A stretch of DNA of 36,284 nucleotides from an uncultured Alphaproteobacteria bacterium (GTDB taxonomy: Bacteria; Pseudomonadota; Alphaproteobacteria; RF32; CAG-239): assembly GCA_944391515.1 (NCBI GenBank), contig CALXTW010000019.1, forward strand, positions 1 to 36,284, read 5' to 3'. Below are positions 15,640-23,594 of the stretch, in pieces (position 1 is the first letter of the stretch; each line of letters opens with the position of its first letter). A program made the translations under genes and the position numbers. Below the pieces are notes generated by a model, which was given only the letters and a program-made list of their open reading frames with translations, was not told where the DNA came from and ran no database searches.

Positions 15640-15905
15640 TGTGTTTTGAGGGGGTGTGTGGCGTTTTGGGCGTGGAATTTGATGAGATTTTGAAGAAGAT
15701 TGTGGGATTGGAAGGTGGAGTGATTGAGATTTTGGCGAAGATTGAGGCGATTGGAAGAGGAATTGAGTGAGATTTTGAGGATTCGGCGAGATTAGGGTAA
15801 AACTTTGGGAAGTTGCGGACGGATTCGCGGGGATTAGGGTAAAACTTTGTGCGGGTTTGGGGAATGAGGAGAGTTTTATAGGAATATTTTGAAGCGATTT
15901 ATTTA
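15640..15905. repeat. G-rich, C-poor tract with 42-nt periodic repeats
   Basis: The + strand of this gene-free stretch is almost free of C. GAGATTTTG recurs at 15684, 15726 and 15769, and an exact 18-nt repeat (GATTAGGGTAAAACTTTG) occurs at 15790 and 15832. The spacing is therefore 42-43 nt, with looser copies of GATTGGA at 15706 and 15749. A 32-codon open stretch from about 15673 (VEFDEILKKIVGLEGG) ends at TGA and has no ribosome site. No gene is claimed. Confidence 0.6.
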
Positions 15906-15910
15906 AAGCA

Positions 15911-15944
15911 AAGCCCCGTTAACAGCTCTGCTGTTACGGGGCTT
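15911..15944. terminator. Strong hairpin after the cupin gene
   Basis: AAGCCCC-GTTAACAGC pairs with GCTGTTAC-GGGGCTT with a single bulged T. It lies 4 nt past the reverse stop at 15949 and also ends in TTTT on the + strand, so it may close transcripts from both sides. Confidence 0.7.
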
Positions 15945-15948
15945 TTGA

Positions 15949-16497
15949 TTAGTCGGCAAGAATTTTTATGCAAATCTTGACGACGTGTTTCTTTCCATCT
16001 TTCAGGAAGTAGTTTGCAGGGTTATTCTCATACCCGCCATAAAGCGGACCATGATAGACGCCTGCCGGAATAAACTTCCACGAGTTTGGTTCGATTTTGC
16101 TTGCAAAGGATGTTTCTGGCTTTTCAAAGAAACCGATATCCTTTGTTGTGTCAAAAGGAACATGCACCGGCAAATCTTCTGATGCGGCTGATATATACAT
16201 CCCTTCCGTAAAGGTCGGAATATGCCCATCATTAAATTCTGCATGAACTTCTGGGAAGACCTCTGCTTTCTCTTTCAGGACTGTCCAGTCAATATTGACT
16301 TTCAGCCCCGGAGCCAACTCGGTTGAGCCAATTTTGTGGTTCGCCGGGTTAGTCAGATGCGTCCATATTTTTTCTGCATTTTCTACCGTAAAACGCGAAT
16401 CGGCAGAAGCAGAAATAAAATCGTTGATAAACTCTTGCTTTTTTGCATTGAGAGTGGCTGCTAAGCCTGCCAACTTCTCTTTAATGAATCTTTCCAT
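15949..16497 (-). CDS. YhcH/YjgK/YiaL-family cupin-like protein
   Basis: About 182 residues from ATG at 16497 (MERFIKEKLAG). An upstream ATG at 16527 would add a hydrophobic MFNILILIII translated from AT-rich spacer and is unlikely. No Shine-Dalgarno site is visible. After a helical N-terminus, the domain follows the YhcH/YjgK/YiaL pattern: EVFPEVHAEFNDGH, EGMYISAASE, then WKFIPAGVYHGPLYGG and HVVKICIKI at the end. Members are double-stranded beta-helix proteins linked to sialic acid or other sugar metabolism, probably as mutarotases or isomerases, with a metal held by His and Glu. It is longer than the usual 150 residues at the N-terminus. It is 44 nt downstream of the methyltransferase gene and richer in GC than nearby genes. 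Confidence 0.65.
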   Translation of the reverse strand: MERFIKEKLAGLAATLNAKKQEFINDFISASADSRFTVENAEKIWTHLTNPANHKIGSTELAPGLKVNIDWTVLKEKAEVFPEVHAEFNDGHIPTFTEGMYISAASEDLPVHVPFDTTKDIGFFEKPETSFASKIEPNSWKFIPAGVYHGPLYGGYENNPANYFLKDGKKHVVKICIKILAD

Positions 16498-16530
16498 AAT
16501 AATAATTAAAATTAAAATATTAAACATTTT

Positions 16531-16556
16531 AGACAGGGGTCTTAGAGACCCTGTCT
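16531..16556 (-). other. Hairpin spanning the methyltransferase stop codon
   Basis: AGACAGGGTC pairs with GACCC-C-TGTCT (one bulge) over the last codons and TAA of the methyltransferase gene. The AT-rich spacer follows. It may act as a weak terminator or processing site before the cupin gene. Confidence 0.5.
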
Positions 16557-17750
16557 GATAATTTTAGTTGCGGCGGCTTTGACAGCCTCATCGGTCTTAT
16601 TTCCGGCTTTGCTCAGTTTTTCAAGCTCAGCAAGTTTGTCCAGGAACTCCGGCAAATCTCCCAATTCCCATGAGCCATCTTCTTTTTGCGAGATTTTGGC
16701 TCCGATGAAGGAAAGGAACTCCAAGCTTTCTTGCTTTTCTTTAGCCTTGAACGCGCTTTCAGGATAGCCCTCCAACACATTTAGTTTTTGAATGTGTTTT
16801 TGAGGCTGCATCAACGCTGTTCTACGCCAGAGGATTGGGTCTTGCTCGTACCTTGTGCCCATTTTTGTGGGGAAAGGTATGAAGTCGGCAAAACCAACTT
16901 GAGCAATCAAGTCCCTCTTTTCGGCCTGATATTTTGCCGAAGGAGCAAAATTCATCGCCGAAACGGCGGTATAATCCTGCGCCGGCAAGAGTGTCCACTG
17001 AGAGCCCAATATCTCTTGCCATCTGCTTTGTGGCAAAACGCTTACATGGAGCGAGAAGATATAAGCCCCTGAGACATCCTTGGTCAGAACAATTCCGGAC
17101 GGAGCATCAACCTTTTGTGCCTTTTCCCAAAGCATTGATTCAGGAATTGCCATATAGTTGACGGCGTCCCTCAATGAAATTGACGCAAAGATATATTTTC
17201 CCGCCTCTTGCAATCCGGTCAGAAAATCCGGTAATTCATGTTCCGGAATATGCTCCAGAACATCGTTGCAGAAGACCACGTCAGCCTTATTGACCGGCTT
17301 AATGGAATACTCCGGAATACCGATATCATATCTCTGTACGATAATATGGCGGTATTTGGTTACGCGAGGTATGATTTCCGTAACCTCTGCGCTATCAGCA
17401 TTTTTGATTTCCTGCGAAAGGTCTTGCAGAATTTCATTAATACCAACACCTTTTTCCATTAAAGACGCAATTTTCTCGGCATTGTTGGCTAACACTTCAG
17501 CCAAGACATTTGAAGCCTTGCTTTGACCACAGCCGTAGTCGGTTATCAGTAACGTGTTTGTCAGGTCAACCTTCTTTTGGAACGCTAATTCCAAAAAATT
17601 AGCGAACATTTCGTTCACCAATTGATTTGCTGACGAACCGTAGTTTTTTGCACCTGCGTGAACTGATGTGTACACGCTTTTCAAATCAATGACACTATCG
17701 TACCACTGATTAGCAAGCTGAAAGCTTACTGTCTGAAGATTTTTTTCCAT
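16542..17750 (-). CDS. SAM-dependent methyltransferase
   Basis: About 402 residues from ATG at 17750 (MEKNLQTVSF). The 14 codons further upstream that are also open overlap a hairpin and are probably leader. Class I methyltransferase signatures are LLITDYGCGQSKASN (motif I) and ADVVFCNDVLEHIPEHELPDF (motif IV region with a conserved Asp, then the EHI typical of methyltransferase type 11/12 folds). The C-terminal 150 residues, with LWRRTALMQPQK and a Lys/Glu-rich helical end, are not recognised. The acceptor is unknown; the neighbours (cupin, GT-like) suggest a glycan or small sugar. Upstream is leader copy B with its promoter. No Shine-Dalgarno is present (AAAAATAAGAAA before ATG), unlike most genes here. 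GC appears higher than in surrounding genes. Confidence 0.75.
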   Translation of the reverse strand: MEKNLQTVSFQLANQWYDSVIDLKSVYTSVHAGAKNYGSSANQLVNEMFANFLELAFQKKVDLTNTLLITDYGCGQSKASNVLAEVLANNAEKIASLMEKGVGINEILQDLSQEIKNADSAEVTEIIPRVTKYRHIIVQRYDIGIPEYSIKPVNKADVVFCNDVLEHIPEHELPDFLTGLQEAGKYIFASISLRDAVNYMAIPESMLWEKAQKVDAPSGIVLTKDVSGAYIFSLHVSVLPQSRWQEILGSQWTLLPAQDYTAVSAMNFAPSAKYQAEKRDLIAQVGFADFIPFPTKMGTRYEQDPILWRRTALMQPQKHIQKLNVLEGYPESAFKAKEKQESLEFLSFIGAKISQKEDGSWELGDLPEFLDKLAELEKLSKAGNKTDEAVKAAATKIIRQGL

Positions 17751-17759
17751 TTTCTTATT

Positions 17760-17781
17760 TTTATGTTGCCACAAGGGCAAC
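17760..17781 (-). promoter_or_regulatory. Hairpin before the methyltransferase gene, matches pflB leader
   Basis: On the reverse strand GTTGCC, a 5-nt loop and GGCAAC are followed by ATAAA, the same GTTGCC-N5-GGCAACATAAA layout seen at 9919-9940 before pflB. Confidence 0.5.
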
Positions 17782-17796
17782 TGATTAGACAATATA

Positions 17797-17831
17797 GGCT
17801 ATGCCAAGCAACCGCTGTTGCAATAATAGCC
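17797..17831 (-). ncRNA. Structured 5' leader element, copy B
   Basis: On the reverse strand GGCTAT and ATAGCC enclose GCAAC-AGCG-GTTGC. The inner core equals copy A, and the outer stem differs at two positions on each side with pairing kept. It lies between the promoter at 17855-17883 and the methyltransferase start. Confidence 0.6.
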
Positions 17832-17854
17832 AAAATAATTTATTTACGAAATTG

Positions 17855-17883
17855 AACATAGCATAAAATTTACTGCCAGTCAA
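17855..17883 (-). promoter_or_regulatory. Promoter of the methyltransferase gene
   Basis: On the reverse strand TTGACT and TATGTT are 17 nt apart with TTATGC before the -10, as in the promoter at 15563-15591. Confidence 0.7.
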
Positions 17884-18018
17884 TTTGTTTTGACAAAAAA
17901 ATACAAAATAAATATTTATTTGGCGATTATAAACAAATGGTGCTAACTCTCTTTATTTTTTTATCAAAATAGAATATACTCTTTTTCATTCAACAACAGA
18001 CAACTTGAAAGGATTGAT

Positions 18019-18792
18019 ATGTCTAGAGTTATTACCATGATTCCGGTACGTATGGCTTCTACGCGTTTGCCGAACAAGCCTTTGCTCGATATTAACGGGA
18101 AGAGTGTTTTACAACGTGTGTATGAAAATGTGAAAGCCGACGTTCCCGGTGATATTGTTATTGCTGCCGGAGACCAAATTTTGGTTGATGAGGCTCAAAA
18201 ATTCGGCGCAAAAGCTATTTTGACAGACCCGTCTTTGCCTAGCGGAACAGACCGTATTGCCGCCGCCCTCAAGCAAATTGACCCTGAGGGAAATAAATAT
18301 GACATCGTGGTTAACTTCCAAGGTGATGGTTTGAATGTTGACCCTAAAGTCAACCTTGACCTGATTGAAATGATTGAACGTACCGACTGCGATATTGCAA
18401 CTTGCGGTATGATTTTTAAGAACGAAAAAGATGTTGAAGACCCAACTCAAGTTAAAATTGTTATGGGATTGGCTCAAGGCGAAAGCGAAGCAAACTGCTT
18501 ATATTTTACCAGAGCCGCCGCTCCTTTTATTCGTGACCCGCAAAAATGTGATAATCATGATTTTTATCATCATATCGGTATTTATGTTTATAAGGCTTCT
18601 TCTTTGCAAAAATTTGTTAGCCTTCCGGTTGGAATTTTGGAAAAAAGAGAATCTTTGGAACAACTGCGCGCTCTTGAAAACGGCATGAAAATCAGAGCTA
18701 AAATCGTTGATAACATTAAGCTGGTTGATGAAGCTCCGGCTGATGTTAATACCCCTGAAGAATATGAAGCCGCTTTGAAATGGATTAAGTAA
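18019..18792 (+). CDS. kdsB: 3-deoxy-manno-octulosonate cytidylyltransferase (CMP-KDO synthetase)
   Basis: 257 residues, normal for the family. It activates KDO with CTP to CMP-KDO for the lipopolysaccharide inner core, in the cytoplasm. Visible signatures are the nucleotide-binding start IPVRMASTRLPNKPL, GKSVLQRVYENV, LPSGTDRIAAAL and VVNFQGDGLNVDP (QGD with metal-binding Asp). YYLTRAAAPF-like CLYFTRAAAPF, HIGIYVYKASSLQKFV and REKSLEQLR-like EKRESLEQLRALENG follow. AAAGGA lies 6 nt before the ATG. It implies an LPS-bearing outer membrane. It is divergent from the methyltransferase unit and convergent with the transporter gene downstream. Confidence 0.92.
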   Translation: MSRVITMIPVRMASTRLPNKPLLDINGKSVLQRVYENVKADVPGDIVIAAGDQILVDEAQKFGAKAILTDPSLPSGTDRIAAALKQIDPEGNKYDIVVNFQGDGLNVDPKVNLDLIEMIERTDCDIATCGMIFKNEKDVEDPTQVKIVMGLAQGESEANCLYFTRAAAPFIRDPQKCDNHDFYHHIGIYVYKASSLQKFVSLPVGILEKRESLEQLRALENGMKIRAKIVDNIKLVDEAPADVNTPEEYEAALKWIK

Positions 18793-18815
18793 TCTTTAGG
18801 TTGATAAAAAAAGTT

Positions 18816-18840
18816 AAGGCACCGAAATGGTGCCTTTCTT
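18816..18840. terminator. Bidirectional terminator after kdsB
   Basis: AAGGCACC and GGTGCCTT enclose a GAAAT loop, with A and T runs on the two sides. It lies between convergent genes. Confidence 0.8.
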
Positions 18841-19698
18841 TTAACCAAAAATCAGCGGTAAAACAAACAATAATGCTAATCCACCAAAGGTTAGCTGATT
18901 TTTTATGCTTTGTTCACGATACATAACCGCCGAAATCAGCATCACTATCGGTGCCGCCATGCGCATAAATACCGCAACAAAAGATACCGGCAATAAATTT
19001 ATTGATGCATAAATAATCAAAAATTCCGATATGGTGTAAACAATTCCGGCTATAGCTACCTGATAATTACCAAAAATGTTGCGATAATCTTGCTTGGATA
19101 TGCCTTTGACAACACAGGCAAAATACATAAACACCGAAGAAAAAAAGACATGTGCATACCACCCAACTTGAGGAATCGCCAGATGATCAAACACACTAAA
19201 GGACGCACCTAACAATATGATGAGGATAAAGTCTATTTTTCCGGTTAAGGACAATCTTCCGGCATCACCACGCAGAATAAAGACTATCCCCAACAGTCCT
19301 AAAGCGCAAATGCAAAAGATTTGAAATAGAGCTAACCCTTCTTTAAAAAACAAATTATTGACCAATGAGCCGAGTGCCATTGCCACAAAGCCAAAGAAAA
19401 CCGATGAAGAGGTGCTTTCTTTGTTTACTACTTGCTGAAATTTTATCATTGCCCAGAGCAAGACACCTTTCAGAATACTTAACCAAATGTATGGCGACGT
19501 TGTGATTTTGGTGAAATCATCTATCAACAAATGTCCCAAGAAAGGCCAACTTATGGCTAGCCCAACAAGCAACCAAACGGAGGTAAAGGCTGCGGATAAT
19601 TCGGCCGGAAAATATTTTACACAAGGCTTGTATAAAAACGGGCGCACAACCATGGTTAGCAATATCAACAAGCCTATTGATATTTGAAATAATGTCAT
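18841..19698 (-). CDS. DMT-superfamily (EamA-like) membrane transporter
   Basis: 285 very hydrophobic residues with about ten predicted membrane segments in two halves. Examples are LLILLTMVVRPFLY, AFTSVWLLVGLAISW, FGFVAMALGSLVNNLFF, FCICALGLLGIVFIL, AIAGIVYTISEFLIIYASI and LTFGGLALLFVLPLIFG. The repeat of five plus five segments and the PVSFVAVFMRMAAPIVMLISAV part fit EamA-type exporters, which move metabolites or amino acids. Substrate cannot be told. It starts 4 nt after the HAD-phosphatase stop and is presumably co-transcribed and translationally coupled. The start has only a weak ribosome site. Confidence 0.8.
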   Translation of the reverse strand: MTLFQISIGLLILLTMVVRPFLYKPCVKYFPAELSAAFTSVWLLVGLAISWPFLGHLLIDDFTKITTSPYIWLSILKGVLLWAMIKFQQVVNKESTSSSVFFGFVAMALGSLVNNLFFKEGLALFQIFCICALGLLGIVFILRGDAGRLSLTGKIDFILIILLGASFSVFDHLAIPQVGWYAHVFFSSVFMYFACVVKGISKQDYRNIFGNYQVAIAGIVYTISEFLIIYASINLLPVSFVAVFMRMAAPIVMLISAVMYREQSIKNQLTFGGLALLFVLPLIFG

Positions 19699-19702
19699 TG
19701 AG

Positions 19703-20368
19703 CTATTCCATTGTGGTATTGGTTGCTAACCAATTTTTGAGTTCTTCCATACTCTTGACTTCCGGTATCCAATTTAATTCTTCGGGCAAGTCAGATGTGA
19801 ACTCGCAACGATAACGAATAGGATGTGCTCCTACATTAATAGCGGCATATTGATTATATATTCTATCATCAACCAAAATCGTTTCCTCTGCCTTTAAGCC
19901 ATATTTTTCAAAGCAACTTTTAAGCATATCCTCCTTGGCAGAATCATGCATAAATTTACCGTGTTGGACGCATTCAATCGTCAAAAAGTCCGTTACTTCA
20001 CTCAGTAAATTATTCAAAAACTTCTTCTTGGTTTCAACATCAAAAGTTGCAGACATCGTAAACTGACGATACCCCTTCTCGTTTAGTTCTTTTAGGGTTT
20101 CCACAACGTTGGGATATAACGGACGATTGGTAAAAAACTCAGGAGAATGGCAAAAATCATAATCCATATCAACACCTTGAGTGGGATGTGTTTTGAGCTC
20201 CAATGCCCCATATTTGGGTACAATCGGCAAAACTTTCGGTAAATCTTCCCATTTAATATTTCCATATTGGGGGGCATATTTCGGGTGACGGGTTAAAAAA
20301 TTATAATAAGCATAGTTTAAGTTGGCCAAAACACCATCTACATCCCAAAATATATTTTTAATTATCAT
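19703..20368 (-). CDS. HAD-superfamily hydrolase (phosphatase-like)
   Basis: 221 residues. HAD motif I is FWDVDGVLANL (nucleophile and acid Asp near residues 9 and 11). Motif II is the Ser/Thr in QFTMSAT. Motif III with Lys and motif IV are represented by MLKSCFEKYGLKAEETILVDDR. A mostly helical cap lies between. The family usually dephosphorylates small phosphorylated metabolites; phosphoglycolate or sugar phosphates are possible. AAGGAG lies 7 nt before the ATG. It leads the two-gene unit with the DMT transporter and is divergent from the ELM1-like gene. Confidence 0.85.
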   Translation of the reverse strand: MIIKNIFWDVDGVLANLNYAYYNFLTRHPKYAPQYGNIKWEDLPKVLPIVPKYGALELKTHPTQGVDMDYDFCHSPEFFTNRPLYPNVVETLKELNEKGYRQFTMSATFDVETKKKFLNNLLSEVTDFLTIECVQHGKFMHDSAKEDMLKSCFEKYGLKAEETILVDDRIYNQYAAINVGAHPIRYRCEFTSDLPEELNWIPEVKSMEELKNWLATNTTME

Positions 20369-20497
20369 TGTTTTCTCCTTATCTTGTTTGGGGTTATGTT
20401 ATGTTAATTTTACTCAAAATACAAGCCATTTTGATTAATCAAATATTTATGTTTTTCAAATATAAACAAAGTAACATACATCTAACGGAGGTATTTT

Positions 20498-21778
20498 ATG
20501 GAAAAAACTGATTTTGACGTTATGGCCTGGGGTACAGCCAACCTTGGCGAACTCAACCAAATTTATGGTGCGTTTAAGGCTTTGGAAGATTTGACCGGTA
20601 ATACTTATGACTATGACAAATCCCTTTTATTGCCTCTTGATGTAAACAATATTCATGACTTGAAAGAAACCCTAAAGTTATCTAAATTCCCTGACTTTCA
20701 AACATTTAAAAAAGAAGTGTTTGCCATCTTGGATAATTTTTTGAAAACAAAAGAAATTGCTCCTAAGGTATTTATTGTTGCTTATAACCAAGCTGAAAAT
20801 AAAGTCGCCGGAAAAAATATCGATGCTATTTGTAGAGCCGTAAAAGAATATTATAAAGAACATAATTTGGGAAATGTCTTTACATCCGTTCTTACAAGCC
20901 GTTTACATAAATATAAATATGTAGATTTAATTAATATTCCTAAACATCTGTTGACTTTTACATCGCGTATCCGTTTGTTGCAAAATGCCGAGTTGCGCAA
21001 AAAAAGTTTGATTACCATCGGAACTATCAACAACTTTAACCGCAAAACCGTTAAAGATAAGAAAAAAGAACTTATTGCTTCTTTACAAAAAAACAAAGCT
21101 AATCCCGAACTTCTGGCTCAAGTGCAAAAATTGTCCGCTTTCATTGCCAGCCCTAAAAAAGTTGTGATTTGTTTAGGCGGAAGGGTTGACGGACCTGAAA
21201 TTAACTTCACTTTGCAATTTGCAAAAAAACTTTTAACAGATGCTCAAAAATTAGCGGCTTGCGGATATAGTGTTGTTTTTGTGAATGGACCGAGAACTCC
21301 TAATAATGTGGCTGATTATTTGTATGAGATGACCCGCGATGATAACAATATTACTTTCCATAACTGCAAAAGTATTGCTCAAAGTGATGAAGATCGTACA
21401 CCTCAACGTTGGCGCATTTATTCCGGTAAATATGAAAAAGAATTTGCACAAATGTTGATGATTGGTAATATTTATCCTGGTATCTTGGGGTTTGACAACT
21501 TGTTGGTGGCTCACACCATGGACTCTTATTCTTGCTGCGAAACGGCTAATGCCGCAATTACCACCGCGATTTGTGCCAGAGGTATGGAAATTGATGCTGA
21601 AATACGTCATGACTGTTACAATATGGTGCAACTTTTGTGCCCAAAATACGCTGTAGATTGGGATGATTTTGTTTATTTCAGCCAAAATATGAAGATTGAA
21701 CCGAAAGACTTAAGACCTCAAGTGCTGTCTAGCCCGTTACGCGTATTTGCCGAAGCTATCTTAAATCGCGTCGCTTAA
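20498..21778 (+). CDS. ELM1/DUF1022-like protein (GT-B-like fold suspected)
   Basis: 426 residues, no signal peptide. The N-terminal half (FDVMAWGTANLGELNQIYG, then VFIVAYNQAENKVAGKNIDAI) and the central TFTSRIRLLQNAELRKKSLITIG precede VVICLGGRVDGPEINFTLQFAK. CGYSVVFVNGPRTPNNVADYLYE, a late GNIYPGILGFDNLLVAHTMDSYS and SCCETANAAI follow. This order (a GG-x(2)-DGP strand-turn, GPRT and a DS-x-S/C-ETANA segment) resembles the ELM1 family, which is found in alphaproteobacteria and plant mitochondria and has a glycosyltransferase-like fold. Function in bacteria is not established; envelope glycan work is possible given kdsB nearby. GGAGG is 6 nt before the ATG. Confidence 0.65.
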   Translation: MEKTDFDVMAWGTANLGELNQIYGAFKALEDLTGNTYDYDKSLLLPLDVNNIHDLKETLKLSKFPDFQTFKKEVFAILDNFLKTKEIAPKVFIVAYNQAENKVAGKNIDAICRAVKEYYKEHNLGNVFTSVLTSRLHKYKYVDLINIPKHLLTFTSRIRLLQNAELRKKSLITIGTINNFNRKTVKDKKKELIASLQKNKANPELLAQVQKLSAFIASPKKVVICLGGRVDGPEINFTLQFAKKLLTDAQKLAACGYSVVFVNGPRTPNNVADYLYEMTRDDNNITFHNCKSIAQSDEDRTPQRWRIYSGKYEKEFAQMLMIGNIYPGILGFDNLLVAHTMDSYSCCETANAAITTAICARGMEIDAEIRHDCYNMVQLLCPKYAVDWDDFVYFSQNMKIEPKDLRPQVLSSPLRVFAEAILNRVA

Positions 21779-21782
21779 AGGA

Positions 21783-22436
21783 TTACTCTTCTATCCAAGG
21801 TGAGACGATTTTTAGAATTTGAACAATTAATTCATCTATGGTTCGTTTTTGTGGGGCGAGGTTAAGTGACATCTTAACCTCAAACTTTTCTTTGATTTGA
21901 GCCAATGAGAGTGTCTTTAGAACTGCAGACATGACAAGCGCATCAAACGCATTGTCCGTTTCAAAATGATATGAGGGTTCTTTGGCTCCTTCATAAGTCA
22001 AAGTCATGGTATTTTCTATATAATCCGTTTTTATGGATAACCCCAGATAGCCTAATCCTGATATATTTTTATATATCACCTCCGGTGTAGCATTAAACAA
22101 CTGTAACACATATTTTACGGCAATGGTTAAGGCTAAATAAGGTTTGTAGGCTTCTCTGGCTGTTTCCAAATCTTTAACTTTAAAAACGGCTAAATCCAAT
22201 GTACTGGGCATTTTAATTGAGCTTACAAACAACGCTAATGAAAATTTATTCATAGAAAATTGCGGATTATTAATTTGTAAAATGATTGTCTTGTCATCGC
22301 CATAACGATTTATCAACTCCTCTGCTTGTCTGGCATATTCTTCCCAGCTTTGCGGCACATTATCAAGCGAAACGACCGGACATACCTCATCACAAAATGT
22401 GTTGCCTTCATGTGTATCAAACGCAATATCTATCAT
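21783..22436 (-). CDS. Conserved-looking cytoplasmic protein of unknown function
   Basis: 217 residues, no signal peptide or membrane span. I do not recognise a family. It begins MIDIAFDTHEGNTFCDEVCPV, has an NPQFSMNKFSLALF stretch, a central helical region (LETAREAYKPYLALTIAVKYVL) and ends with RTIDELIVQILKIVSPWIEE. AAAGGA with 7 nt spacing supports the start. Its stop is only 4 nt from that of the convergent ELM1-like gene, so terminators must lie inside the two reading frames. It is divergent from gpsA. Confidence 0.6.
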   Translation of the reverse strand: MIDIAFDTHEGNTFCDEVCPVVSLDNVPQSWEEYARQAEELINRYGDDKTIILQINNPQFSMNKFSLALFVSSIKMPSTLDLAVFKVKDLETAREAYKPYLALTIAVKYVLQLFNATPEVIYKNISGLGYLGLSIKTDYIENTMTLTYEGAKEPSYHFETDNAFDALVMSAVLKTLSLAQIKEKFEVKMSLNLAPQKRTIDELIVQILKIVSPWIEE

Positions 22437-22569
22437 GTTTTTATCCTTTAAAAAATTTAGGCTTATTTTATCATGAGGTTGGTAAGTTTTTTATTAATTT
22501 TGGTTTTTATTTTGACTTCTTTTTTTTATGATTTTATAGTTGAGAAAAGTGTTGCAAACGGAGATGATT

Positions 22570-23565
22570 ATGCAAAATATCGGAATTATCGGCACGGGAA
22601 TTTTTGGTTCAGCCTTGGCGTTAACGGCGGTGCGTGCTGGAAATAAGGTTCTTTGCTGGGACAGAAAGCAAGATATTATTGATTCCATTAACCAAAAGCA
22701 TACAAACCAACGGTATCTGCCTAATATTCCTCTTTCGGATAATATTCGCGCGACCAATAATTTAGCTGAAATTTTTGAAGAGGCTCAAATTGTGCTTCTG
22801 ACCACCTCGGCTCAGGCAACGCGTGAAGTTTTAGAGAAGATTAAACCTCTCCTCAAAGCTGACACTATCTTGGTTTTTTGTGCCAAAGGGATTGAGGCGC
22901 AAAGCGGAAAAATGCTCTCCGAAATTGCGCAAGAAATTATTCCCTCAACAACCATTGCCATTTTATCCGGTCCAGGCTTTGCCGTAGATATTGCCCATAA
23001 AAAGTTAGCCTCCGTTACGATTGCCTCACAAAAAGAAGGTGTTGCCAAGCTCTTGTGCGAGACCTTAGGGACGCCTTTTTTCCGCCCTTACACCACAACC
23101 GATATTATTTCTCCGCAAATTGGCGGAAGTGTTAAAAACGTGATTGCCATTGCCTCAGGCATTGTCGAAGGGGCTCAGCTCGGAGATGGGGCAAGGGCCG
23201 CCCTTATTACCAGAGGATTGGCTGAAATGCTCCGTTTGGCAAAAGTACTCGGTGGCAGTGTCGACACCATGATGGGAATGTGTGGCTTAGGTGATTTGGT
23301 GTTAACGGCCAACTGCTCACAATCTCGAAATTATAGTTTTGGTTATGAAATCGGGGTTTGTGGAAAAGCTCAAAAAATATTGCAAGAGAACACGCGTACG
23401 GTTGAAGGGATTTTTACCACTCAAGCCGTTCTCAAACGGGCGCATGAGCTCGGAATTGAAATGCCGATTTGTGAGATTGTCAGCCAAATTTTGTTTGAAG
23501 GGCTGTCCATCCAAACGGCTATGGAAAAATTAATGTCCAGACCTTATAAAGATGAAGGGTGCTAA
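22570..23565 (+). CDS. gpsA: Glycerol-3-phosphate dehydrogenase [NAD(P)+]
   Basis: About 331 residues from the ATG at 22570, preceded by GGAG at 6 nt spacing; upstream in-frame ATGs overlap this site. The enzyme reduces dihydroxyacetone phosphate to sn-glycerol-3-phosphate for phospholipid synthesis. Seen motifs are the Rossmann GIIGTGIFGSALA near the start, VVFCAKGIE-like LVFCAKGIEAQSG, ILSGPGFAVDIA (GPxxA), IGGSVKNVIAIASGI with the catalytic Lys, and TMMGMCGLGDLVLTAN before the SRN segment. Length and motif order are normal. The stop lies inside a strong hairpin shared with the convergent hydrolase gene. Confidence 0.95.
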   Translation: MQNIGIIGTGIFGSALALTAVRAGNKVLCWDRKQDIIDSINQKHTNQRYLPNIPLSDNIRATNNLAEIFEEAQIVLLTTSAQATREVLEKIKPLLKADTILVFCAKGIEAQSGKMLSEIAQEIIPSTTIAILSGPGFAVDIAHKKLASVTIASQKEGVAKLLCETLGTPFFRPYTTTDIISPQIGGSVKNVIAIASGIVEGAQLGDGARAALITRGLAEMLRLAKVLGGSVDTMMGMCGLGDLVLTANCSQSRNYSFGYEIGVCGKAQKILQENTRTVEGIFTTQAVLKRAHELGIEMPICEIVSQILFEGLSIQTAMEKLMSRPYKDEGC

Positions 23566-23586
23566 TGAGCTAAGCTCATCAGCACC
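23558..23586. terminator. Hairpin overlapping the gpsA stop
   Basis: GGTGCTAATGAGC and GCTCATCAGCACC pair with a single mismatch and a 3-nt loop. The gpsA TAA is inside the left arm. It lies between convergent genes and probably serves both. Confidence 0.7.
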
Positions 23587-23594
23587 TTAAAGTA

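Noticed and set aside
15673..15770. Small amphipathic peptide gene in the G-rich tract
   Set aside because: The frame is only about 32 codons, ends at TGA and lacks a ribosome site; repeats with a period divisible by 3 can keep a frame open by chance.
15684..15850. CRISPR array
   Set aside because: The repeats are degenerate, spaced 42 nt without distinct spacers, and no cas gene is near.
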